From contig JBCBSP010000002.1 in assembly GCA_039819095.1 (NCBI GenBank), positions 402,593 to 466,592 of the forward strand: a stretch of 64,000 bases of DNA, read 5' to 3'. Both the position numbers and the translations under genes were made by a program. Positions 17,165-26,694 of this stretch are shown piece by piece. The notes below the pieces were generated by a model that was not told the DNA's origin, searched no databases, and saw nothing but the letters and a program-made list of their open reading frames with translations. Numbering within the stretch: the stretch's first letter is position 1; the number at the start of each line of letters is the position of its first letter. Source of the DNA: JBCBSP01 sp039819095 (GTDB taxonomy: Bacteria > Pseudomonadota > Alphaproteobacteria > Caulobacterales > Maricaulaceae).

Positions 17165-17892
17165 TGCCTGAGCGCGCCATGGTCATGGCCGCCGGGCTCG
17201 GCAGCCGGATGCGGCCTTTGACCGATGATCGGTGCAAGGCCCTGGTGGAGGTGTCCGGACGCCCGCTTGTCGATTGGATGCTGGATCATCTGCAGGCTGT
17301 CGGCGTGAAAACGGTCGTGGTCAATGTCCACCATTTCGCCGACCGGCTTGAAGCCCATCTGGCGGCGCGGCGCGACGGGCCTGAAATCCTGATTTCCGAT
17401 GAACGCGGCGGTTTGCTGGAAACCGGCGGGGGGCTGGTCAAAGCCGCTCCGCTTCTGGGCGAGGCTCCGATCTTCGTCGCCAATATCGACGCGGTCTGGA
17501 CCGAGCGCGGGTCTGCGCCGAGCGAGCTGGCGAGGCTGGCCGCTGGGTTCGATGCCGGGCGCATGGATTTCCACCTCATGCTGGCGGAGCGCGAACGCAC
17601 GCTGGGCTTTTCCGGGGCGGGTGATTTTCATCGCCTTCCGGACGGCTCGGTTCAGCGTCGCGGGCCGCATACACAGGCGGCCTACGCCTATGCCGGGGTG
17701 CAGATCCTCCACCCGCGCGTGCTCACCGGGCGCGCCGTGGAACCCTTCTCCACCAACCGCATGTGGGACGAGGCCCTCGCCCGCGGGAGGCTCTTCGGCT
17801 TGGTGATGGACGCCTTCTGGATGCATGTCGGCGATCCCCAGGCGCGAGACGCGGCGCAGAATCGGCTAGCCTTGGACGATGACCAAGCCTGA
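17161..17892 (+). CDS. murU: N-acetylmuramate 1-phosphate uridylyltransferase MurU
   Basis: MurU makes UDP-MurNAc from MurNAc-1-phosphate, completing the recycling step begun by AmgK. The 243-residue protein has the sugar-nucleotidyltransferase loop MVMAAGLGSRMRPLT, the KALVEVSGRPLVDWMLD block, ETGGGLVKA, and NIDAVW for metal binding; the C-terminus ends in FWMHVGDPQARDAA. Its start overlaps amgK by 4 bp, and its end overlaps addB by 14 bp, so the run is tightly coupled. Confidence 0.94.
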   Translation: MMPERAMVMAAGLGSRMRPLTDDRCKALVEVSGRPLVDWMLDHLQAVGVKTVVVNVHHFADRLEAHLAARRDGPEILISDERGGLLETGGGLVKAAPLLGEAPIFVANIDAVWTERGSAPSELARLAAGFDAGRMDFHLMLAERERTLGFSGAGDFHRLPDGSVQRRGPHTQAAYAYAGVQILHPRVLTGRAVEPFSTNRMWDEALARGRLFGLVMDAFWMHVGDPQARDAAQNRLALDDDQA

Positions 17893-20800
17893 AGCGTTTT
17901 TTGACACGCTCGCGCCACGTGTTTTCACCATTCCGGCGCCGACCGGGTTTGCCGGCGCCTTGGCGAGCACGCTTCAGCGCGCCTTCCCGGACCCGAACAC
18001 TCGCGCCGACATCACCATACTCACCCCGACGCGCCGCGCCGGGCGGGCCATGGCTTCAGCCTTCGCCGCAGCCGATTCCCAGGCCGCCGCCCTGCTGCCG
18101 ATCATCCGCCCGATCGGCGATGTTGACGCCGACGATCCGCCCTTCGAGCCCGGCGAGCTGGCCGAGCTGGCGCCGCCGGCCATTTCGTCAGCGCGCCGCC
18201 GCTTCGAACTCGCCAACCTCATCCTGCAGAAGGAAAAAGCGCTCGACCGGTCGCTGGGCGTGGGCGGCGCGCTGGCCTTGGCCGACCATCTGGCCGCGCT
18301 CATCGACGATCTGGCGACTGAGGATGAGACCGCCGATCTGGACCGGATCAATGCTGAGCTGCGCGCCGCGCTTCCCGCACACATGCAGGAGGCCGCGCTC
18401 TTCCTCGACATCGTCATGGAGGCCTGGCCCAGCCGGCTGGACGAGCTCGGCGCGGTCGATCCGGCCCGCCGGCGGTCGCTGATTTTACGAGCACTCGCCG
18501 AACGCTGGCGCGAGGCGCCGCCGCAGACAGCAGTGATCGCTGCGGGCTCGACCGGCTCCATTCCAGCCGCCGCTGAGCTGTTGCGGGTGGTCGCCCAGCT
18601 GCCGCTCGGCGCCGTGGTGCTGCCCGGCTTCCAGCGTGATATTGACGCCGCCGCCTGGGCGAGCATTGACGAGGCGCACCCGCAACGCGCCATGAAAGCC
18701 TTCGCGGCCTCCCTGAACATGGCGCCGGGCGACGTCACGCTCTGGCCGGGATCGCAACTGGGCCGAGGCGGGGCCGCGCGCGAGCGCGTGATCAACGAAG
18801 CGCTGCGCCCGGCTGAAGCCACCTCTGACTGGCTGAACCGCGTTGAGACTCTGAACGCCGCCTGGGGCGGACCGGTCTTCGAGGCGGCGCTGGATGGATT
18901 GAGCGTGATCGAGGCGCGCGAGCCGGCCGACGAGGCCCGCGCCATCGCCGCCGCGCTGCGCGAAACGCTGGAAACGCCAGGCCGGACCGCCCTCGTCGCA
19001 ACACCGGACCGCGCGCTGGCGCACAGGGTCTGCGTGGAGATGCGACGGTATGGCGTGGAGCTGGATGACAGCGCCGGCATCGCCCTGTCCGACAGCGCCG
19101 TGGGCGGTCTGCTTATGCGCATCCTTCAGGCCGCGCTCGATCCCGGCTCAGCCCAGACGCTGTCTGCGCTGGCCGCCTCGCCCCTGTTCGCCCTGGGCGA
19201 GGCGCGCGGACCGATGCGGGCCCGCTTTGGCGCGATGGAACGCGCGTTCCTGCGCGGCAGACGGCCGGGGCGGGATTTTGCATCTATCCGTAAACTGATT
19301 GAAGCATCCGAGTACAAGGACAAGACCGACTGGCTCGCGCTCACAGATCAGATTGAAGCCGCGCTTGAACCGCTCTTAAGGCTGGGCGATGGCCAGCACG
19401 CCATCGCCGATTGGGCGGGCGCGCTGACGCAATCGGGCGAAGCCCTTGCCGGGGATGGAACGCATCCCGGTTCGGAGCGTCTCTGGGCGGGCGAAGCCGG
19501 CGAGGCGGCGGCCAACCTCTTGCGCGAGTTCATCCATGAGGCTGAGGCCTTGCCGCCTCTGAGCGGAGCCGCCTTCGCACGGGCTTATCTGGAAACAGCG
19601 CGAACGCGGCGGGTTCGTCCGCGCTATGGCGCACACCCCCGGCTGCAGGTTCTGGGCCCCCTCGAAGCTCGTCTGATCGAAGCCGACCGGGTCATTCTGG
19701 CCGGCCTCAACGAGGGCGTCTGGCCGGCGGCGGCGAAGATCGATCCTTTCATCTCGCCGGGCATGCGTCAGGCCGCCGGCCTGTCGGCCCCTGAACGACG
19801 CTTCGGACTGGCCGCGCATGATTTCGCCCAGCTGGCCTGCGCGCGTGATGTCCTCCTGACCCGGTCCCAGCGTGTGGACGGCGCTCCGACCGTGGCTTCA
19901 CGCTGGCTGTGGCGGCTTCAGACGCTTGCCCGCGGCGCCCTTGGCGACGGGGTGGATGACGCGCTCAAAGCTCAGCCCGACTATCACGGGCTGGGCCGGC
20001 GGATGGACCCGGCGACGAACAGGGTTCGAGCGGCGTCGGAGCCCGCCCCGAAACCACCCGTCAGCGCGCGCCCGAGACAGCTTCCCGTGACTTCGGTGGA
20101 AACCTGGATTCGCGATCCTTATTCAATCTTTGCACGGAGAATATTGAAGCTAAAGCCCTTGCGAGCCCTGGACGAGCCGCCCGGACCGGCCGAACGCGGC
20201 ACCGCCTATCACACGGCGCTTGAAGACTGGGTTCGGGCGCTGGGTGATGGCGCGGACTTCAACGCCGACGCTCTATCAGTCTACGGATTGAGCGCGCTTC
20301 GAGAACAAGGTTTCACGGACGCCGAGCTCGGTCAGGAGCGCCCCCGGTTTGAGCGCGCCGCGCGCTGGTTCGCCGCCTTCGAGGCTGAGCGACGGGTCGA
20401 TCCGCAGGCCTGGCGACCTGTGGCGCTCGAGGAGGAAGGCGAGTGGACCTTCGCCGCGCCCGGCGGCGCTTTCACCCTTACCGCACGAGCCGACCGTATT
20501 GATTTGGGTGCGGATGGGTCACTCAGCCTGATCGACTACAAGACCGGCGGATTTCCATCCGACAAGGAAGTGCTTGCCGGCTTCGCGCCGCAATTGCCGC
20601 TCACCGCTGCGATCGCCTCGCGCGGCGGGTTTGAAGGCGTGCCAACGCATGAATTCGCCGAGCTGCGCTATGTGCGGGTTTCCGGCGGGCGCGAGCCGGG
20701 AAAAACCGAAACCCGCCCCAACAAAGCCGGTCTGGGGCAGACCCGGGATCTGGCCGAGGCTGCGCTCAGTGCGCTGGAGCGCTGGGTGGCGGCCTTCGAT

Positions 20801-20938
20801 GATCCCGATCAGCCCTATCTGAGCCAGCCGCGACGCAAGCACCAGAACGCCTATGGCGATTACGATCATCTGGCGCGCCGACGCGAGTGGTCCGCAGCCG
20901 GTCTGGAACCCGGCGAAGCCGGGGGCGATACGCCATGA
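17879..20938 (+). CDS. addB: Double-strand break repair protein AddB (alphaproteobacterial type)
   Basis: AddB is the partner subunit of the AddAB helicase-nuclease that resects double-strand breaks for RecA. The 1019-residue protein has an inactivated helicase-like N-terminal half (ITILTPTRRAGRAMASAF), VILAGLNEGVWP in the middle, and a C-terminal RecB-type nuclease domain with LTARADRIDLG and LIDYKTGGFPSDKEV, in which the Asp and Lys of the nuclease motif are intact. It overlaps murU by 14 bp and addA by 4 bp. Confidence 0.96.
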   Translation: MTKPEAFFDTLAPRVFTIPAPTGFAGALASTLQRAFPDPNTRADITILTPTRRAGRAMASAFAAADSQAAALLPIIRPIGDVDADDPPFEPGELAELAPPAISSARRRFELANLILQKEKALDRSLGVGGALALADHLAALIDDLATEDETADLDRINAELRAALPAHMQEAALFLDIVMEAWPSRLDELGAVDPARRRSLILRALAERWREAPPQTAVIAAGSTGSIPAAAELLRVVAQLPLGAVVLPGFQRDIDAAAWASIDEAHPQRAMKAFAASLNMAPGDVTLWPGSQLGRGGAARERVINEALRPAEATSDWLNRVETLNAAWGGPVFEAALDGLSVIEAREPADEARAIAAALRETLETPGRTALVATPDRALAHRVCVEMRRYGVELDDSAGIALSDSAVGGLLMRILQAALDPGSAQTLSALAASPLFALGEARGPMRARFGAMERAFLRGRRPGRDFASIRKLIEASEYKDKTDWLALTDQIEAALEPLLRLGDGQHAIADWAGALTQSGEALAGDGTHPGSERLWAGEAGEAAANLLREFIHEAEALPPLSGAAFARAYLETARTRRVRPRYGAHPRLQVLGPLEARLIEADRVILAGLNEGVWPAAAKIDPFISPGMRQAAGLSAPERRFGLAAHDFAQLACARDVLLTRSQRVDGAPTVASRWLWRLQTLARGALGDGVDDALKAQPDYHGLGRRMDPATNRVRAASEPAPKPPVSARPRQLPVTSVETWIRDPYSIFARRILKLKPLRALDEPPGPAERGTAYHTALEDWVRALGDGADFNADALSVYGLSALREQGFTDAELGQERPRFERAARWFAAFEAERRVDPQAWRPVALEEEGEWTFAAPGGAFTLTARADRIDLGADGSLSLIDYKTGGFPSDKEVLAGFAPQLPLTAAIASRGGFEGVPTHEFAELRYVRVSGGREPGKTETRPNKAGLGQTRDLAEAALSALERWVAAFDDPDQPYLSQPRRKHQNAYGDYDHLARRREWSAAGLEPGEAGGDTP

Positions 20939-23900
20939 GCGCGCCTGTCACGCCCGGCTTCGCTCAAGAGGTCGTTCAAGCAGCCACACGAGCTCAGTCG
21001 CAAGCGGCCCATCCACGCTTTTGCATCTTCGTGGAAGCCAATGCCGGTTCAGGCAAGACCCGGGTTCTGGTCGACCGGGTTGCGCGCTTGCTTCTGGACG
21101 GGGCGCCGCCCGACCAGCTTCTGTGCGTCACCTTCACCAAGGCGGCGGCCGGCGAGATGCAGACCCGGCTGTTCAGGAAGCTCGGCGAGTGGTCCACCCT
21201 GGGCGATGAAGGCCTGCGCGCTGCGCTGGACGCGCTCGGAGCCCCGGCGGACAGCACCGAACGCCTGGCTCAGGCGCGCCGCCTCTTCGCCCAGGCGCTG
21301 GAAACGCCCGGCGGGCTGAAAATCCAGACTCTGCACAGCTATTGCGAGACGCTGCTGCGCCGTTTCCCGCTGGAGGCCGGGCTGGCCCCGGGGTTCGAGA
21401 CGCAGGACGACGCGGAAGCTCGCGCCCTGCGCGGGGCGGTCCAGGCTCGGCTGATGCAAAACGCCGAGGCCGATCAATCTGGCCCGGTCGCCCAGGCCAT
21501 CGTCGATATTCTTGAGACCGTCGGGCCGACCGGGCTGGAGCGCATTTTCAGCTTCGCCGCCGCCAACCGCCACGCCCTGACCGCCGCGCGCGACGAGGCC
21601 GGAGGCGATCAGGCCCTGCTGGATGAAGCCAGCCGCGTACTGGGCGCGCCGCCAAAGCTGCGCCCGGAAGAGGTCAGGCGCGAGGCCTGGCTGGCTGCCC
21701 CCCACTCCGCGCTGCGTGATGCGATCGGGCCGCTCTATGAGGTGGGCGGGACGAATAATCTTCGTCATGGGAGAACGCTTCAGGCCGCACTGGATCAGAA
21801 TTCACGTCCTGCGCTGGCATTTGATGCGTACAAGGACGTTTTTTTCACTGGGTCCGGCTCGCCGCGGAAGAGAGCCATCACAGCCGCGGCCGCCAAAGCC
21901 TATCCTGAGCTGGAAGCGCTGTTCGGCAAGGCCGGTTCTGAAACAGGACGCATCATTGATGAAGTGATGCCGGCGCTTCGCCGCGCTGAGGCTAATCAGT
22001 TGAGCCGAGCCGGGCTGGTCCTCGCGCTCGGCTTCATCAGCGGATATGCCGAGCAGCTTCAGGCCGCCCGGCGGGTCGATTTCGATGATCTGGTGGAGCG
22101 CGCCAGAACGCTTCTCACGGACTCAGCGGCTGGGGATTGGGCGCTCTACAAGCTGGACCGGCGGCTTCGCCATGTGCTTGTCGATGAGGCGCAGGACACC
22201 GCGCCGCGCCAGTGGGATATCATCTCTGCGCTGAGCGAGGAGTTCTTCTCCGGCGCGGGCGCCCATGGCGGTGAAAGCCCGCGCACCGTGTTCTGCGTCG
22301 GTGATGAGAAACAGTCGATCTACTCGTTTCAGGGCGCGCGCCCGCAGCGTTTCATTGAAGAAGGCGAGCAGCTCCAGCACCGCGCCGAAGCCGCTGAGCT
22401 GGCCTTCGCCAGCCCCGCGCTTTCAGTCTCCTTCCGCTCTGCGCCTGAGATCCTGCAAGCGGTCGATCTGGCCTTCTCTCACCTGGCCACGAGCGCTCCG
22501 GAAGTGAAGTTCGCCGGCCCTGAGCCAAGCGAGGCGCACGCGGCCATACGACCATTCCAATCCTTCCCCGGCCATGCCGCCGCGCGCGCCGCGACACCGG
22601 GCTGCGTGGAGATGTGGGACGCCATTCCGCGCCCGCAGGATGAGGATGTCGACACGCTGGAACTCGGACCCGTGGATCGCGAACGCAAGGACAGCGCGCG
22701 CAATCAGCTGGCCGAGGCCGTCGCGCGCGAGATCAGCGCGATTCTTCAGCGCGGCGATGGCGTGTGGTCTGAGGAGAAGCCGCACTGGCGTCTGCGCGCG
22801 GCCGAGCCGGGCGATATCATCGTTCTGGTCCAGCGGCGCACCTCGCTGTTCGACGAGATAATCCGTAGACTGAAATTGAAGGGCGTGCCGGTCGCCGGCG
22901 CCGACCGTATGGTGCTGCGCGAGCAGCTCGTCGTTCAGGATTTGCTGTCGCTCGCCCGCTTCGCCCTGCTTCCTGAAGACGATCTGTCGCTGGCCGAAGT
23001 GCTCAAGAGCCCGGCCTTCCATCCGGTCGGTCAGGACATGCGCATCGATGATGACGCCCTGTTCGATCTCACCCGGACGGGCCCGCCGCGTCTCTGGGAC
23101 AAGCTGCGGTCCAGCACGGACCCGCGATTCTCCGAGGCACTCGCGGCGCTGGAACGGGCCCGCGCGCGGGTCGATCTGGACGCGCCTTATGCCTTTTTCG
23201 CCGCTTTTTTAGGCGAGCCGACCGACACCGGCGAGAGCCGGCTGACGCGGGTTTATGCCCGGCTTGGCGAGGAAGCGCGCGACCCGCTGGAGACCCTGCT
23301 CTCCCGCGCGCTGCAGCATGAACGCGAAGGCGCGCCGTCACTGACCCGATTCACAGCCGAGATCAGCGCCGATGACGGCCAGATCAAGCGGGAAATGGAG
23401 GGCCCGCGCGGGCAGGTCCGCGTGATGACGGTCCATGCGGCCAAAGGGCTGGAATCGCCCATCGTCTTTCTGCCGGACACCACCCAGAAGCCGCGCTCGC
23501 GCGGCGGCGGCCTGCACCTGCACCGCGAAGCCGGCCTGCTCTGGACGCCGGATATAGCCACAGCGCCTGAACTCATCACCGCGATGAAAACGCGCTCAGA
23601 CGCCGAGGCGCAGGCTGAATCACAGCGACTTCTGTATGTGGCGATGACGCGGGCGCGCGACCGGCTGATCGTGTGCGGACACAAGCACGGGCATGGCGAG
23701 GGTCGGATTGATGAAGATAGCTGGTACGCCCGTCTGACCGCGAGCTGGGCGGGAGAGGGCTGGACGCCGATCAAGACGACGGCTGTCAGCGAGCTGGCCG
23801 AGGAGCAGGGCTGGGGCCCGGCGAGCGCGCGCCGCTACGGACCGGCGCCGATCTCAGCAGAGCGCGACCTGACGGCGGCGGGGACCGAGCCGGCGCTTCC

Positions 23901-24561
23901 CGCCTGGCTTCACACCGAAGCGCCCCCGGAGCCCGTCGCGCCGCGTACGCTCGCGCCTTCACGGCTGCTGGGCGAGGAGGAGGCCGGCGCTGAACCGGCC
24001 ACGCTCAGCCCGCTGGCGGCAGGCGGACAGAAGCGCTTCCAGCGCGGTGCTGTGATCCACAAACTTCTGCAGACCCTGCCCGACCTGCCGCCCGATCGCC
24101 GGCGCGCCTCCGCAGAGCGCTTCCTGGCCGGGCAGAGCGATCTTTCAGACGCCGAGCAGGCCGAGATCGCCGCTGAGACCTTGCGGGTTCTGGATGAGCC
24201 GGCTTTCGCGGCCCTGTTCGCGCCCGGCTCACGCGCCGAGGCTTCGGTGGCCGGATCGGCGCCGGGCCTGCCGGAGGGGGTGATTGTGAACGGCCAGATC
24301 GACAGGCTGGTCGTGACCGCCGATGACGTGCTGATCGTGGACTACAAGACCAACCGGCCGCCGCCTGAGCAGATCGAGGCCGCCCCGCCGGCCTACATAG
24401 CGCAGATGGCGGCCTATCGGGCTCTGTTGCAGACGCTGCACCCCGGCAAGCCGGTGCGCTGCGCGCTGTTGTGGACCGATGCGCCGCGCCTGATGGAGAT
24501 TCCGCCTGGACTGATGGACGAGACGCTCACGCGGGCGCGATCAGCGAACGCAGATGCGTGA
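20935..24561 (+). CDS. addA: Double-strand break repair helicase AddA
   Basis: AddA is the UvrD-type helicase and nuclease subunit of AddAB. The 1208-residue protein has Walker A in VEANAGSGKTRVLVDR (about residues 33-48), LCVTFTKAAAGEM, LVDEAQDTAPRQW as the Walker B/DEAD-like motif, FCVGDEKQSIYSFQGA, VMTVHAAKGLE, and a C-terminal nuclease domain with VDYKTNRPPP. The start is taken at ATG 20935, overlapping the addB stop (ATGA); an upstream in-frame start at 20887 lies inside addB. trxA follows after 105 bp. Confidence 0.97.
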   Translation: MSAPVTPGFAQEVVQAATRAQSQAAHPRFCIFVEANAGSGKTRVLVDRVARLLLDGAPPDQLLCVTFTKAAAGEMQTRLFRKLGEWSTLGDEGLRAALDALGAPADSTERLAQARRLFAQALETPGGLKIQTLHSYCETLLRRFPLEAGLAPGFETQDDAEARALRGAVQARLMQNAEADQSGPVAQAIVDILETVGPTGLERIFSFAAANRHALTAARDEAGGDQALLDEASRVLGAPPKLRPEEVRREAWLAAPHSALRDAIGPLYEVGGTNNLRHGRTLQAALDQNSRPALAFDAYKDVFFTGSGSPRKRAITAAAAKAYPELEALFGKAGSETGRIIDEVMPALRRAEANQLSRAGLVLALGFISGYAEQLQAARRVDFDDLVERARTLLTDSAAGDWALYKLDRRLRHVLVDEAQDTAPRQWDIISALSEEFFSGAGAHGGESPRTVFCVGDEKQSIYSFQGARPQRFIEEGEQLQHRAEAAELAFASPALSVSFRSAPEILQAVDLAFSHLATSAPEVKFAGPEPSEAHAAIRPFQSFPGHAAARAATPGCVEMWDAIPRPQDEDVDTLELGPVDRERKDSARNQLAEAVAREISAILQRGDGVWSEEKPHWRLRAAEPGDIIVLVQRRTSLFDEIIRRLKLKGVPVAGADRMVLREQLVVQDLLSLARFALLPEDDLSLAEVLKSPAFHPVGQDMRIDDDALFDLTRTGPPRLWDKLRSSTDPRFSEALAALERARARVDLDAPYAFFAAFLGEPTDTGESRLTRVYARLGEEARDPLETLLSRALQHEREGAPSLTRFTAEISADDGQIKREMEGPRGQVRVMTVHAAKGLESPIVFLPDTTQKPRSRGGGLHLHREAGLLWTPDIATAPELITAMKTRSDAEAQAESQRLLYVAMTRARDRLIVCGHKHGHGEGRIDEDSWYARLTASWAGEGWTPIKTTAVSELAEEQGWGPASARRYGPAPISAERDLTAAGTEPALPAWLHTEAPPEPVAPRTLAPSRLLGEEEAGAEPATLSPLAAGGQKRFQRGAVIHKLLQTLPDLPPDRRRASAERFLAGQSDLSDAEQAEIAAETLRVLDEPAFAALFAPGSRAEASVAGSAPGLPEGVIVNGQIDRLVVTADDVLIVDYKTNRPPPEQIEAAPPAYIAQMAAYRALLQTLHPGKPVRCALLWTDAPRLMEIPPGLMDETLTRARSANADA

Positions 24562-24579
24562 AGGATGACGGCGCGCGTC

Positions 24580-24608
24580 TTGACCGGGGCCAGGCGCCTA
24601 CTTAGGTC
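24580..24608 (+). promoter_or_regulatory. Possible sigma-70-type promoter for trxA
   Basis: TTGACC at 24580-24585, a 17-bp spacer and TAGGTC at 24603-24608 lie about 60 bp ahead of the trxA start, in the only sizeable gap between addA and trxA. The -35 box is good and the -10 box is weak, so this is a suggestion. It would let trxA be expressed independently of the repair genes. Confidence 0.3.
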
Positions 24609-24666
24609 TGCAGCCATCACAAAGCGCCGCAGGCGGCGCATGATTCATTCAGGGAGTTGAAAACCC

Positions 24667-24987
24667 ATGGCGATCAAAGCGGTCTCAGACGACTCGTTCG
24701 AAGCCGATGTCCTCAAAGCCAACGGCCCGGTCCTGGTGGACTTCTGGGCGGAGTGGTGCGGTCCCTGCAAGCAGATCGCCCCGGCGCTCGACGCGATCGC
24801 GGGCGAACGCGGCGAGGCGCTGACCATCGCCAAGGTCAATATCGACGAGAACCAGCAGACCCCGGCCAAGTACGGCGTGCGCGGCATTCCCACGCTGATC
24901 ATCTTCAAGAACGGCGAACCGGTGGCGCACAAGATCGGCTCGATGGTGAAGAACAAGCTGGACGAGTGGCTCGACGAAACCCTCTGA
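24667..24987 (+). CDS. trxA: Thioredoxin
   Basis: The 106-residue protein is a standard thioredoxin with the active site FWAEWCGPCKQIAP at about residues 27-40 and the cis-Pro loop RGIPTLIIFKNGE. It reduces cytoplasmic disulfides and supplies reductant to ribonucleotide reductase and others. GGGAG lies 10 bp ahead of the ATG. It ends the tsaE-to-trxA run and is followed by a strong terminator 36 bp later. Confidence 0.98.
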   Translation: MAIKAVSDDSFEADVLKANGPVLVDFWAEWCGPCKQIAPALDAIAGERGEALTIAKVNIDENQQTPAKYGVRGIPTLIIFKNGEPVAHKIGSMVKNKLDEWLDETL

Positions 24988-25022
24988 CGTCCCGGAGGGC
25001 CCGAGCCTTGATCACAAGAAAG

Positions 25023-25050
25023 GCCCCGACGCCGCGCGTCGGGGCTTTTT
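25023..25050 (+). terminator. Intrinsic terminator after trxA
   Basis: A 10-bp perfect stem (GCCCCGACGC pairing with GCGTCGGGGC around a 3-base loop) is followed by five T at 25046-25050. An A-rich stretch precedes it (CAAGAAAGG), so it may also stop the convergent lipoprotein transcript from the minus strand, though that side has a weaker T-tract. Confidence 0.9.
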
Positions 25051-25076
25051 CATGTCTGGCGTAACGCTTCCAAGCG

Positions 25077-26597
25077 CTATTCGGCGGGCGCCTCGGAGGT
25101 GACAGTGATCCCCAGGGCCTGCGCATCGACCTGATTATTGACCAGCTCGCCGACCGAGACCGGCGCCGACGGCGCCAATTCAATCTCGATGCTGCCGCCA
25201 TTCTGGATGAACTGGCTGAGCGCCTGGCCCAGACTGGCCACCAGCGGGCGCGGAATTTCCGCCGGCGCCGCGGCAAGCCCCAGACCGATCATGCCGGACA
25301 CCTGCAGGCGCAGCGTCTCCGGTGTCGTGCCCTGCATCAGGGCCGCTGCGCTGAGCGCGCGATCAAGTAGGGACAGGTCTTCGATCCGCACGCTGATACC
25401 GTGGATGACCAGCGGTTCGAAAATCTCCATCGGCGGGGCGCCGTCCTGGAACTCGCCCGCCGCGATGGCCGCCATATAGCGGTCCAGATAGGCCTGCACG
25501 CCGGACATGTCCTGCCCGACATCAATGCGCAGCGCATCTTCGATCAGGACATAGTTTTCGCCGACCGTACGCGCACGATCCTCGCCGAGATCATAAACGC
25601 TCTCGCCGACCATGCTCATATTGATCTGCTCATAGCCCAGAAGCGCCAATCCGCCCTGAAGCTGCATGCCCAGCGGACCGCTCGGATCGGCCGATAGCGT
25701 CAGCCGCTCCATGGCGCTGGTCTGGCGAACCTCGTCGCCGCGTGTTTGCGCCGATGCGGTCATCGCCGGCATTTCCACCAGCGCGCCGCCAATATTCATG
25801 TCCAGCCCGCGCATGGCGAAGGCGTCGAACATCTCCGCCGGGTTCATCGGCATGCTCAAGGCCTCGCCGCCGCCGGACGCCATCATAAGACGCATGAAGG
25901 ATGCAGAGACACCCTCAAAGCTGAAGCTCTCCAGCTCGGCGCGCACATCACCGGTTTCCGCGTCGCTGGCCGACAGGCTGAACTGCTCCATCGCCATTTC
26001 ATCAAGGCGCGACCCGTCAAAACCGCGACCGCCAAACCGCTCCAGGCTGATGGAGGCCGGCCCGGAATCGGTTTCCTGCACGGCCAGCTGAAGGCCTTCC
26101 AGGCCGAGATCGGCGAAGGCCCAGCGCGCGAAATCCTCACGGGCGAAATCGATCTCCGGGTCGCGGGCGTTGAACCCGTCCGCGATCCATTGAGACAGGG
26201 CGGGCCCAGGCCGGTCCACGATGATGCGAGCCAGGGCGAGTTCGACCTCATCGGGCTGCTGAAGGCCCAGCCCAAGGATTTCAAGCCGGTCAAAACGCAC
26301 CCCGTCCTCTTCAAGGCGCGGCGCAGACAGCACCAGGCTCTGCGCGGTGATCGGGGCATCGAGATCGGCGTCTGTGAAGGTCAGGTCGGTGAAGGTGAAA
26401 GCCCCGTCCGCGAAGCTGCGATCTGCCCAGCTGATGCGGCCCGGTTCGGCCAGGTTCATGGCCGCGAGCGCGCTGCCAGCCTGCGCCTCCGTGACGTTGG
26501 TCGGCGCTGGCGCGCCGCCGGTGGACGGCTCGCAGGCAGCAAGACCCAAGGCGAGAATCAACACGGCGGGAGCGCATGCACTGCGAAATTTCATCAT
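25077..26597 (-). CDS. Hypothetical lipoprotein, beta-rich
   Basis: The 506-residue protein starts with a lipoprotein signal (lipobox LAAC, Cys about residue 22), followed by a long region rich in alternating hydrophobic and acidic residues (for example FTFTDLTFTDADLDAPITAQ), typical of extended beta structure. It has no further Cys, no transmembrane helix and no motif I recognise. It lies 97 bp downstream of the PBP1A-type gene on the same strand, so an envelope role is plausible. The protein is strongly acidic. Confidence 0.72.
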   Translation of the reverse strand: MMKFRSACAPAVLILALGLAACEPSTGGAPAPTNVTEAQAGSALAAMNLAEPGRISWADRSFADGAFTFTDLTFTDADLDAPITAQSLVLSAPRLEEDGVRFDRLEILGLGLQQPDEVELALARIIVDRPGPALSQWIADGFNARDPEIDFAREDFARWAFADLGLEGLQLAVQETDSGPASISLERFGGRGFDGSRLDEMAMEQFSLSASDAETGDVRAELESFSFEGVSASFMRLMMASGGGEALSMPMNPAEMFDAFAMRGLDMNIGGALVEMPAMTASAQTRGDEVRQTSAMERLTLSADPSGPLGMQLQGGLALLGYEQINMSMVGESVYDLGEDRARTVGENYVLIEDALRIDVGQDMSGVQAYLDRYMAAIAAGEFQDGAPPMEIFEPLVIHGISVRIEDLSLLDRALSAAALMQGTTPETLRLQVSGMIGLGLAAAPAEIPRPLVASLGQALSQFIQNGGSIEIELAPSAPVSVGELVNNQVDAQALGITVTSEAPAE

Positions 26598-26694
26598 GAA
26601 AACAGTCCTGTCCTGGACGCGCGCCGGTCTACGCTGCGTTTCAACGCACGCAATCTAGCAGCCAAGTGCGGCAATGCTGAGACGGTTTTTTGCG